The position numbers were made by a program, and so were the translations under genes. A model generated the notes under the pieces. That model saw only the letters and a list, made by a program, of their open reading frames with translations. It was not told the origin of the DNA and made no database searches. From the NCBI GenBank assembly GCA_021791995.1, contig JAJYVN010000186.1, forward strand, positions 1 through 6,095: a stretch of 6,095 bases of DNA, written 5' to 3'. Numbering within the stretch: the first letter of the stretch is position 1; the number at the start of each line of letters is the position of its first letter. Shown piece after piece: positions 1 through 5,667 of the stretch. Source of the DNA: Bacillota bacterium (lineage in GTDB: Bacteria > Bacillota > Sulfobacillia > RBS10-35 > JAJYVN01).

Positions 1-1
1 G

Positions 2-148
2 GTCCTCATCGGCAGACAGCCAGTGCTCGACGCGGCCTTCGATGCCCACCCCGACCGATTCGGCGGCAGGCGCCCCCAGGTGCCGGAGCTTCCCAAGGAG
101 GTGTGGATCAACCGTCCCTGGCACGCGTCGTCCCCACACACGGTGTGA
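2..148 (+). CDS. Transposase C-terminus, IS3-like integrase type (partial, runs off the window's left edge)
   Basis: This is an open frame without a start, entering from the left edge and ending in TGA at 146-148, so only the last 48 residues are seen. The visible part reads roughly VLDAAFDAHPDRF, then RPQVPELPKEVWINRP. That fits the usual tail of many IS3-type DDE integrases (V-L-x-A-x-x-x-H-P-E-R-F, x-P-x-L-P-x-x-V-W-I-N-x-P). The tail has no catalytic role: the RNase H-like DDE core that cuts and joins DNA would lie upstream, outside the window. The terminal-repeat-like sequence that follows supports an insertion-sequence 3' end. Whether the gene is complete cannot be judged here. The family assignment rests on remembered tail motifs, so the exact IS family is uncertain. 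Confidence 0.6.
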   Translation, partial: VLIGRQPVLDAAFDAHPDRFGGRRPQVPELPKEVWINRPWHASSPHTV

Positions 149-262
149 CCGCGGCGCAGCCGCACGACTCGAGCTCGAAGGCACCGAACAACGAGAACAA
201 ACCCGATGTCCCTACATTGAACTTGACCGAGAAAGTGTCTCAAAAGGCTTGACACGTTCCGA
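149..262 (+). mobile_element. Right end of the IS3-like insertion sequence (non-coding tail and terminal repeat)
   Basis: This is non-coding sequence between the transposase stop and the next open frame. Around 222-262 it reads like the terminal region of such elements: TTGACCGAGAAAGTGTCTC, then GCTTGACACGTTCCGA. I infer that the element ends near 260. The left end is outside the window, so neither the matching inverted repeat nor a target duplication can be verified. A TTGACA hexamer at 249-254 could act as an outward -35 box, but no -10 box lies at the right distance (the nearest, TATCGT at 277, is about 22 bases away). Confidence 0.45.
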
Positions 263-447
263 ATGGGCTGGAGCTGTATCGTGACCGAGATCGTACGGAG
301 TGGCCAACAGATTCCCAAGGCCACTTCACCATGTGGACGCGGCCATTGGATCTGGAGGCACTGCTAACGGATGCGGGTCCCCCGCAGCAACCCCGGGGGC
401 TGGATGATCTAGCCCAGATGCGGAAGGGCAGTGCGGCGTCTTGTTAA
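253..447 (+). pseudogene. 3' remnant of an unidentified host gene, apparently cut by the insertion sequence
   Basis: After a TGA at 250-252 the frame stays open to TAA at 445-447 without a convincing start or ribosome site. The roughly 60 residues look protein-like (LELYRDRDRTEWPTDSQGHF, then MWTRPLDLEALLTDAG) and end in DDLAQMRKGSAASC. I do not recognise the family. The frame starts where the terminal-repeat-like sequence of the preceding element ends, and it stops only 30 bases before the next gene's ATG. The simplest reading is that this is the C-terminal part of the gene once upstream of, and perhaps co-transcribed with, the DsrE-like gene, with its 5' part lost to or separated by the insertion. 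A chance open frame is the alternative. Confidence 0.4.
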
Positions 448-463
448 CGATGCCCCACCAACT

Positions 464-470
464 AGGAGGT
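464..470 (+). promoter_or_regulatory. Shine-Dalgarno site of the DsrE-like gene
   Basis: AGGAGGT lies 7 bases before ATG 478. It decides the start: a GTG at 469 in the same frame overlaps this site and would have no ribosome site of its own. Confidence 0.75.
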
Positions 471-477
471 GTCCGAT

Positions 478-837
478 ATGACGGGAGCAAATGAGCAGTC
501 AACCCTAGTGGTCCTCACCACGGGCAAGGAGGCCTTTGTGCGGGCCAACGCTGTGTTGCAGATGACCCTTGTCGTGCGCAAAACGACGAAGGCGTCCGTC
601 GAGCTTTTGTGCTTGGGGCCCGGGGTGGAGATCCTGCGGTCGAACCAGAAGAACTCGCCGCAGTTTGATCAGGCCTTGTCGCTGTTGCGCGAGGCCGGTG
701 TGCGGATCGCGGTTTGTGAGACCTCGCTGCATAGCTTGGGACTCACCCCGGACCAGATGTTCCATGCCGATGTGGTGCAAGGTGGGATAGAGGTCGGCAC
801 ACGTATCACCGAGGGATGGAGTGTGCTCACCTTCTGA
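478..837 (+). CDS. Small DsrE/DsrF-like family protein
   Basis: This is a 119-residue soluble protein with no signal peptide or membrane segment. Three features suggest the DsrE/YchN-like fold. A first beta-strand (STLVVLTTG, residues 8-16) is followed by a helix. A strand with small residues, LLCLGPGVEIL, covers residues 43-53. A strand-Cys-helix unit, VRIAVCETSLHSLGL (75-89), has Cys80 where the family often carries its reactive cysteine. The tail (Q-G-G-I-E-V-G-T-R-I-T-E-G-W-S-V-L) also matches the family pattern. Relatives are sulfur-carrier or sulfurtransferase subunits of Dsr/Tus-type relays, but many DsrE-like proteins have no known role, and no other Dsr, Tus or Hdr gene is visible here. 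A sulfur function is therefore not shown. The ATG at 478 is chosen because of the AGGAGGT before it. The aldolase follows after 139 bases in the same direction. Confidence 0.7.
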   Translation: MTGANEQSTLVVLTTGKEAFVRANAVLQMTLVVRKTTKASVELLCLGPGVEILRSNQKNSPQFDQALSLLREAGVRIAVCETSLHSLGLTPDQMFHADVVQGGIEVGTRITEGWSVLTF

Positions 838-976
838 CGCGGTGGGGTGATACGCTACCCCTCGATGGCCAAGGGGAGCAGCGGGCGCGTGGTCTGGACG
901 AGCTGCTGTAGTGCATCGGGCTGCCGGTCGACCCCGAGAAGGCGATGCCCGTACCGATCCATAAGGAGGTCTTTCG
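838..976 (+). other. Spacer between the DsrE-like gene and the aldolase, with possible coding debris
   Basis: No intact gene fits in these 139 bases. One plus-strand frame reads GLDELL, then a TAG, then CIGLPVDPEKAMP, which looks protein-like and may be a relic of a small gene, but this is weak. A short GGGGT/ACCCC hairpin (5 pairs, about 845-862) is too small to call a terminator. Transcription from the DsrE-like gene into the aldolase is possible. Confidence 0.3.
963..970 (+). promoter_or_regulatory. Shine-Dalgarno site of the aldolase gene
   Basis: AAGGAGGT ends 6 bases before ATG 977. This near-perfect match fixes the aldolase start and predicts efficient translation. Confidence 0.8.
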
Positions 977-1864
977 ATGCATAGTGACCAGTTGGAACAG
1001 ATGGCCCATGGAGCCGGTTTCATTGCTGCACTGGATCAGAGCGGTGGCAGTAGTGCGTCGACCCTTGCGCACTATGGGATCCCTTCCACAGCGTATAGCA
1101 ACGATGCTGAGATGTTCACGCTCATGCACCAGATGCGTACGCGCATCATCACCAACCCCGCCTTCACGGGCGATCGCATCATTGCGACGATTCTGTTCGA
1201 AGACACGATCGATCGTTCGATCGGTGGGATGGATGCTGCGGCGTATGTGTGGGAGAAAAAGCATGTGGTCCCGTTTGTGAAGGTCGACAAGGGGCTGGCG
1301 CCCGAGGCCCATGGGGTGCGCTTGATGAACCCCATGCCGGGGCTGGATGCGCTCCTGGCCAAGGCAATCGCCAAGGGTGTATTCGGCACCAAGATGCGTT
1401 CGTTCATCCATTTAGCGGACCCGACAGGCATTGCCGCCATCGTCGAGCAGCAGTTTGAGATCGCCTTAAGGATCCGTGCGTCGGGTCTGATGCCCATCCT
1501 GGAGCCTGAGGTCGATATCCACAGCCCGGACAAAGGTGCGGCGGAGGCGGTGCTCCAACGGTTGTTGCTGGAGTATGTCGAGCGGTTGCGCCCGGGTGAA
1601 CAGGTCATGCTGAAGCTTACATTGCCAGAGCAGGACGACCTCTACGCCCCACTGGTCGGGCATCCCCACGTCTTGCGCGTGGCCGCATTGTCGGGCGGCT
1701 ATACTCAGCAGGAGGCAACCACTCGTCTCGCACGCAATCACGGGGTGATCGGTAGTTTCTCTCGTGCGCTTCTGGAGGGGTTGCGCTACACGCAGAGCGA
1801 GCCGGAGTTCACCTCAGTCCTCCAGCGCTCTGTGGCACAGGTATACGCTGCGTCGATCACGTGA
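977..1864 (+). CDS. Class I fructose-1,6-bisphosphate aldolase
   Basis: This 295-residue cytoplasmic enzyme interconverts fructose-1,6-bisphosphate with dihydroxyacetone phosphate and glyceraldehyde-3-phosphate through a Schiff base, in glycolysis, gluconeogenesis and Calvin-cycle regeneration. It matches the short bacterial class I type (Staphylococcus-like, about 295 residues) along its full length. Matching blocks are GFIAALDQSGGS (14-25, Asp20), RIIATILFEDTIDRSIGG (67-84), PFVKVDKGL (99-107, Lys102), FGTKMRS (136-142, Lys139), PILEPEVDI (173-181, Glu176/Glu178), MLKLTLP (211-217) and RVAALSGGY (234-242). Lys213 is the expected Schiff-base lysine, and Glu176/Glu178 fit the acid/base region. 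The end, GVIGSFSRALLEGL and then QSEPEF, is also typical. There are no frameshifts or gaps, so it should be active. It has its own strong ribosome site. No clear terminator follows, and the DNA beyond is transposon-derived. Confidence 0.95.
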   Translation: MHSDQLEQMAHGAGFIAALDQSGGSSASTLAHYGIPSTAYSNDAEMFTLMHQMRTRIITNPAFTGDRIIATILFEDTIDRSIGGMDAAAYVWEKKHVVPFVKVDKGLAPEAHGVRLMNPMPGLDALLAKAIAKGVFGTKMRSFIHLADPTGIAAIVEQQFEIALRIRASGLMPILEPEVDIHSPDKGAAEAVLQRLLLEYVERLRPGEQVMLKLTLPEQDDLYAPLVGHPHVLRVAALSGGYTQQEATTRLARNHGVIGSFSRALLEGLRYTQSEPEFTSVLQRSVAQVYAASIT

Positions 1865-2156
1865 ACGGGGGTGCCTGTTAACATGTGATCTCTACGCGGA
1901 TGGGCCAAGGTGGCATGCGGCAGGCATGAAAGGGAGTGCACAGGCGAAGGAGCGCGGTATACGTCACCAAGCCGTGCGGCGCAAGTCTTCTGATAGCACC
2001 CCGATGGCGCCAGCATAGCCACTGCGCGCTGGAAACAGCAGGCTGAAGCCGCCTCGTGGCAGGAATCCATTGCGGTTGCGATTGATGCCCGTATGGTCCA
2101 GTTGGTGATGCGTAAAGGCTGATCGGTGCTGCGCATGGTCATCTCTGGTGGGCTTA
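1865..2156 (+). other. Gene-free stretch after the aldolase, possibly holding a split small gene
   Basis: No intact gene is recognised here. A frame from ATG 1926 reads MKGSAQAKERGIRHQAVRRK and stops at 2016-2018. A second frame, displaced relative to the first, continues with TARWKQQAEAASWQESIAVA and VQLVMRKG to TGA at 2120-2122. Read together with a frameshift near 2010, they would give one small protein of about 65 residues that I cannot assign. The ATG has only a weak GGCAGG before it. This could be a decayed small gene or chance. Confidence 0.25.
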
Positions 2157-2159
2157 GAG

Positions 2160-2204
2160 CCTATCCGAAAACTTGCGGGCATAGGTGGCAAGTTTTCGGA
2201 TAGG
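2160..2204. repeat. Perfect 17-bp inverted repeat (MITE-like or back-to-back IS ends)
   Basis: The left arm CCTATCCGAAAACTTGC (2160-2176) and the right arm GCAAGTTTTCGGATAGG (2188-2204) are exact reverse complements around an 11-base loop. One mismatch further out, two more pairs form (GA at 2157-2158 with TC at 2206-2207). The arm looks like the terminal repeat of IS5-like elements (a GAGCCTATCCGAAAA-type end), so it may be a collapsed element or a tiny MITE. No T-run follows on either strand, which argues against a standard intrinsic terminator, although the stem could still stop or stabilise transcripts. Confidence 0.7.
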
Positions 2205-2207
2205 ATC

Positions 2208-2399
2208 TTGCAGCGAGGCCAGCCCCCTTGGCCCGGACCCGAAGCAGTGGAGAGCGAGGAGTCCACACAGGATCGCACATGCGGCCCCCTGGTCCCCTTT
2301 TCGATGCGCATGGTGGTCCCCATTCGCTTGACACGGGCATCGCGGAGTGTTGCGGTGTCCCGGGGCTCCCCAGCCTCCGCCGCGACAACCCTGGACGCA
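2208..2399. other. Decayed sequence between the inverted repeat and the istA remnant
   Basis: No intact gene is seen on either strand. Minus-strand reading just beyond the last recognisable istA block (a YSVP motif near 2403-2414) gives only fragments that might continue the transposase tail, such as VAAEAGEPRDTATLRD in another frame. There is no sign of istB, which normally follows istA. Confidence 0.4.
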
Positions 2400-2955
2400 C
2401 TACGGGACCGAATACAGATTGCCGTGCCAGCGGATGATCCCCGTCTTGCTCATGCCGCGATCGGCCACCTCGGGAACCTCCACCGGCCGCGTCGGCAACG
2501 GCCGCAGGCCCGCACGCTCATCGGCCAGGCCGACCTCGGGCGGGGACCCCGGTCGCCGCACAGACCTCCCCGTTGGCCACCTCCTGGCACCACCTCTGAC
2601 CGTCGGCGTTGCTCGCCTCCAGCGTGGTCACCTCGTACGCGTATACAAAGCTCCGCTTGACGAACTTGCCCCGGTTCTCCACCCGCCCCTTGGACTCCGG
2701 GTCCCGCACCCAGCAAGCCCGCGGTCCAAATCCGTACCCCGCCGCGAACCATCGGTGAACTGCACCACATGGCCTACCGGTTGTGCCGTCACCGTCTTGG
2801 TGTTGTCGTACACAATCTCCGCCGGCACCCAGCCCGACACCACAAACGCTCGGTGGTGGCACCCCAGGAACGTGGCCATGTCCTGCGACACCGTGAACTC
2901 CACATACACCCAGCGGCTCTAGCTCAGCGTGAGCACGAACGGAGGAGACGCCATC
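2400..2955 (-). pseudogene. istA: Degraded IS21-family transposase (istA remnant)
   Basis: Read on the minus strand in three successive frames, this matches the integrase-core half of IS21 IstA. Frame one gives FVLTLS, a TAG, SRWVYVEFTVSQDMATFLGC, then VPAEIVYDNTKTV. Frame two gives FAAGYGFGPRACWVRDPESK, GRVEN and KFVKRSFVY. Frame three gives EVGLADERAGLRPLP and SKTGIIRWHGNLYSVP. The middle Asp (in YDNTK) and the Glu (in KGRVEN) of the DDE triad are present. The first Asp and the N-terminal helix-turn-helix are missing. Lesions seen: an amber codon at 2919-2921 where the family usually has Tyr, a one-base loss near 2750-2753 (restoring it gives F-T-D-R-F-A-A), a one-base gain in the GGG at 2538-2540, and a TAG at 2400-2402. 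The protein would have cut and joined transposon ends; this copy cannot be functional. The boundaries are approximate. Confidence 0.85.
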
Positions 2956-2972
2956 GAGCCCGGCGAAGTGTG

Positions 2973-3022
2973 CGACGATAGCGCCAACACCCCCCCGTTG
3001 GGGGGCGTTGACGCTATCGTTG
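2973..3022. repeat. Long GC-rich imperfect palindrome at the istA remnant / GH116 junction
   Basis: Arms 2973-2995 and 3000-3022 pair over 23 positions with two mismatches (2984/3011 and 2989/3006) and one G-T wobble, around a CGTT loop. The inner stem is six C-G pairs; the outer part is CGATAGCG/CGCTATCG. No T-run follows on either strand, so it is not a textbook terminator. It borders the truncated N-terminal side of the istA remnant and covers a possible TTG start (3008) of the GH116 frame, just before the GGGAG site. It could mark an element boundary, act as a transcription barrier, or fold in the mRNA leader. Confidence 0.75.
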
Positions 3023-3026
3023 GGAG
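3022..3026 (+). promoter_or_regulatory. Possible Shine-Dalgarno site of the GH116 gene
   Basis: GGGAG lies 8 bases before GTG 3035, which is the reason for preferring that start over TTG 3008 (inside the palindrome) and GTG 3056 (GGAGGT 13 bases upstream). It is weaker than the sites of the other two genes. Confidence 0.4.
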
Positions 3027-3034
3027 CGAGCGTC

Positions 3035-5563
3035 GTGGAGGTCCGATCCTGGCCGGTGCTTCGTACCTATGGTCTACAGCACTTGGCCCGCATTGCCTTG
3101 CCGCTCGGCGGCATTGGTACAGGTACCGTCTCGCTCGGGGGCCGGGGCAACCTTACGGACTGGGAGGTGTGTAACCGCACCGCCAAGGGGTTTGTGCCCG
3201 TTGCTCAGAAGCTGGGCCTGCAGCGGATTGGGCCGTTCTTTGCGTTGTATGCTGGTCTGGATGGCGCGGACCCAGTCGCGCGCGCCCTCGAAGGTCCTCT
3301 TCCGTTTGAGCTGTACGAAGGTGGTACCGGTAGTACCGCTCCGAACCACGGACTACCGCGCTTTTCGTCCTGTCGTTTCCAGGCGGCGTATCCACTCGGT
3401 CAGGTGCTCCTCTCCGATCGGACTGTTCCGCTGCGCGTCCGGATCCAGGCCTTCAATCCCTTGATACCGGCCGATACGGAACGCAGCGGGCTTCCCGTCG
3501 CGATACTCCGCTTTGTGTTGCACAACCCCACGGTCGTGGCAGCGACGGCGGCGGTCTGCGGCGTATTGCCAAACTTCGTCGGTACCGATGGGCACGGGGG
3601 CGAAGCGAAGCACAATGAAAATGCCTTTCGTTCGCAGGACGGACTCGCGGGCATCTTCCTTACCTCCCTCGGTGTGGATCCCGATGCGGAACCGTGGGGT
3701 TCCCTGGCTCTGGCCTCCCCCACGGCAGGCTCGGTGAGTTACCGCACCGACTGGGCCACCGATCGATCATGGGGCGAACCCCTTTTGGATTTCTGGGAGG
3801 ACTTTGCGAGCGATGGAGCCTTAGAGGAACGCCATGGAAGCGGCGACACTCCCATCGCGTCCTTGGCGGTCCGCATCCGGCTCTTGGCGGGAGAGACCCG
3901 GGCGATTACGTTCCTCCTCAGCTGGCACTTTCCGAATCGCCAGAGCTGGACGCCAACGGCGGAGGGCCCCAACCGCGTCCGCAATTACTACACCACGCGT
4001 TACCGGGACGCATGGGATGTCGCTCGGCACGTGGTGCCGCAATTGGCAACCTTGGAAGACGACACACTGATGTTTGTTCGTGCCTTCTGCAACAGTCCGC
4101 TGCCGTTGGCCGTCAAGGAGGCGGCGCTTTTCAACCTCTCTACCCTCCGCACACAGACCGCCTTCCGTACCGAGGACGGGCGTTTCTTCGGTTGGGAGGG
4201 GGGGGACTGCTGCCACGGCTCGTGCACCCATGTATGGAACTACGAACAGACCACGGCCTTCCTGTTTGGAGATCTCGCTTGCCGCATGCGTGAGGTCGAA
4301 TTTGCGCATGCCACCAACGCGGATGGCCGGATGAGCTTCCGCGTGAACCTGCCTTTGGATCACGCCCAACAGTGGGATCGAGCTGCTGCCGACGGCCAGA
4401 TGGGCTGCATTATGAAGCTGTATCGCGACTGGCAGTTGTCCGGGGATGAGGCGATGCTCTCTGCACTCTGGCCCGCTGCAAAGCGGGCTCTCGCGTTTGC
4501 CTGGATCCCTGGGGGCTGGGACTCCGATCAGGACGGTGTCATGGAAGGCGTGCAGCACAATACCATGGACGTGGAGTACCTCGGGCCCAACCCACAGATG
4601 GGGATCTGGTATCTCGGGGCATTGCGCGCCGCCGAAGAGATGGCGCGGCACCTGGGTGACACCGGTTTTGCGGAGAGGTGCCGACGGTTGCGGGAAAGCG
4701 GTGGTGCATGGATCGATACGCACCTGTTCAATGGTGAATATTACGAACAACAGATTAGGCCGGTAGCGGATCCTGCGGAGGTGGCACCGGGACTGCGATG
4801 CGGGATGGGCCCCGCCGATCTGGCCCAGCCCGACTTGCAGCTCGGGTCGGGATGCCTGATCGATCAACTCGTCGGCCAGTACATGGCGCACGTCTGCGGG
4901 CTCGGTTACCTGCTCTCCCCCGAGCACGTGCGCACTACGCTCCAGACCATTGTGCGCCATAACTTCAAGGAAAGCTTCGCGGATCACTTCGTGGATATGC
5001 GGAGCTATGCCATCGGCGATGAATCCGGCATGACCATGGCCTCCTATCCGCGGGGGCAGCGTCCGCGTTTCCCCTTTCCATACTTCAACGAGGTGATGAC
5101 AGGCTTCGAGTACAGTACGGCGGCGCATCTGATATATGAGGGCCAGGTGTCCGATGGCCTGCGATGTATTGCGGCCATTCGGGAGCGTTACGATGGCCAA
5201 CGGCGCAACCCGTTTGACGAGGCGGAGTGCGGTCATCATTACGCCCGTGCCATGGCCGCGTGGAGTGCGCTTCTGGCTCTCACGGGCTTTCACTACTCCG
5301 CTGTCCGAGGTGAACTGACCGTTTGCACCCAGGCGGGCACCCACTTCTGGTCTACCGGATACGGGTGGGGCACATACGTGCAGAAAGCGCTACGATCCGG
5401 TCGCGTTGCGATCGATCTCCGCGTGCTGGGTGGGCGTCTCCGCGTGCAGCGCTTCGCACTGGTGGGTGTGGGCAGCTACCAATGGGAGGTTCCACAAGAA
5501 ATGCGATCCGGAGATCGTCGTCGCTTCGTGTGCACCCCCGTGGACGTAGCGCAGGAACTGTGA
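3035..5563 (+). CDS. GH116-family beta-glycosidase (beta-glucosidase / bile-acid-type glucosylceramidase relative)
   Basis: This 842-residue protein (from GTG 3035) has no signal peptide, so it is likely cytoplasmic and cleaves beta-glucosides or related beta-glycosides with retention. The N-terminal GH116 domain (about 15-320) opens with the hallmark ALPLGGIGTGTVSLGGRG (21-38) and DWEVCNR. The (alpha/alpha)6 catalytic domain (DUF608 type, about 360-750) holds FFGWEGG and CTHVWNYEQ (385-405), KLYRDWQLSGD (461-471), GVMEGVQHNTMDVEYLGPN (501-519), NEVMTGFEY (685-693) and FDEAECGHHYAR (727-738). By remembered alignment with human GBA2 and TxGH116, Glu388 should be the nucleophile, Asp512 the acid/base, and Glu729/Arg738 sugar binders with the expected spacing of 9. 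The acid/base motif is T-M-D, against T-Y-D in GBA2. The segment between the two catalytic residues (124) is shorter than in those enzymes (about 150). Substrate (glucoside, xyloside, N-acetylglucosaminide) cannot be told. Starts at 3008 and 3056 are alternatives. Confidence 0.9.
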   Translation: MEVRSWPVLRTYGLQHLARIALPLGGIGTGTVSLGGRGNLTDWEVCNRTAKGFVPVAQKLGLQRIGPFFALYAGLDGADPVARALEGPLPFELYEGGTGSTAPNHGLPRFSSCRFQAAYPLGQVLLSDRTVPLRVRIQAFNPLIPADTERSGLPVAILRFVLHNPTVVAATAAVCGVLPNFVGTDGHGGEAKHNENAFRSQDGLAGIFLTSLGVDPDAEPWGSLALASPTAGSVSYRTDWATDRSWGEPLLDFWEDFASDGALEERHGSGDTPIASLAVRIRLLAGETRAITFLLSWHFPNRQSWTPTAEGPNRVRNYYTTRYRDAWDVARHVVPQLATLEDDTLMFVRAFCNSPLPLAVKEAALFNLSTLRTQTAFRTEDGRFFGWEGGDCCHGSCTHVWNYEQTTAFLFGDLACRMREVEFAHATNADGRMSFRVNLPLDHAQQWDRAAADGQMGCIMKLYRDWQLSGDEAMLSALWPAAKRALAFAWIPGGWDSDQDGVMEGVQHNTMDVEYLGPNPQMGIWYLGALRAAEEMARHLGDTGFAERCRRLRESGGAWIDTHLFNGEYYEQQIRPVADPAEVAPGLRCGMGPADLAQPDLQLGSGCLIDQLVGQYMAHVCGLGYLLSPEHVRTTLQTIVRHNFKESFADHFVDMRSYAIGDESGMTMASYPRGQRPRFPFPYFNEVMTGFEYSTAAHLIYEGQVSDGLRCIAAIRERYDGQRRNPFDEAECGHHYARAMAAWSALLALTGFHYSAVRGELTVCTQAGTHFWSTGYGWGTYVQKALRSGRVAIDLRVLGGRLRVQRFALVGVGSYQWEVPQEMRSGDRRRFVCTPVDVAQEL

Positions 5564-5623
5564 GCGATGGTTGGGGCCTTGCAGCGGCCCACCTCGACCT
5601 GCTGATTCGACGAGCCCTGGGCA

Positions 5624-5667
5624 TGGACCGCGCAGGGTGCAGCAGAAAAGGCGCCCTGCGCGGTCCA
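5624..5667 (+). terminator. Strong hairpin downstream of GH116, candidate terminator
   Basis: TGGACCGCGCAGGGTGC (5624-5640) pairs with GCGCCCTGCGCGGTCCA (5651-5667) over 17 positions, including one G-U, around a 10-base loop AGCAGAAAAG. It begins 60 bases after the GH116 stop. There is no T-run on the plus strand after it, so it may work as an atypical terminator or as a 3'-end stabiliser. A role for a minus-strand transcript is also possible. Confidence 0.5.

Noticed and set aside
249..282. Promoter formed by TTGACA at the IS end
   Set aside because: The -35 hexamer is good, but the nearest TATCGT-like -10 is about 22 bases away, well beyond the usual 16-18.
505..1023. 172-codon minus-strand frame over the DsrE-like gene and spacer
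   Set aside because: It is a shadow of the plus-strand gene, which has a consensus ribosome site and a family-like translation.
1072..1608. 178-codon minus-strand frame inside the aldolase
   Set aside because: It is antisense to a full-length, unmistakable aldolase and shows no motif of its own.
2148..2922. Plus-strand open frames (for example 2148-2660 and 2347-2922) across the istA remnant
   Set aside because: The minus strand carries recognisable IS21 transposase blocks here. The plus-strand translations are Pro/Arg-rich and unlike known proteins.
3821..5344. 507-codon open frame on the minus strand inside the GH116 gene
   Set aside because: It lies wholly antisense to a gene with clear GH116 motifs end to end. 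Long antisense frames are common in GC-rich DNA, and its translation matches no family I know.
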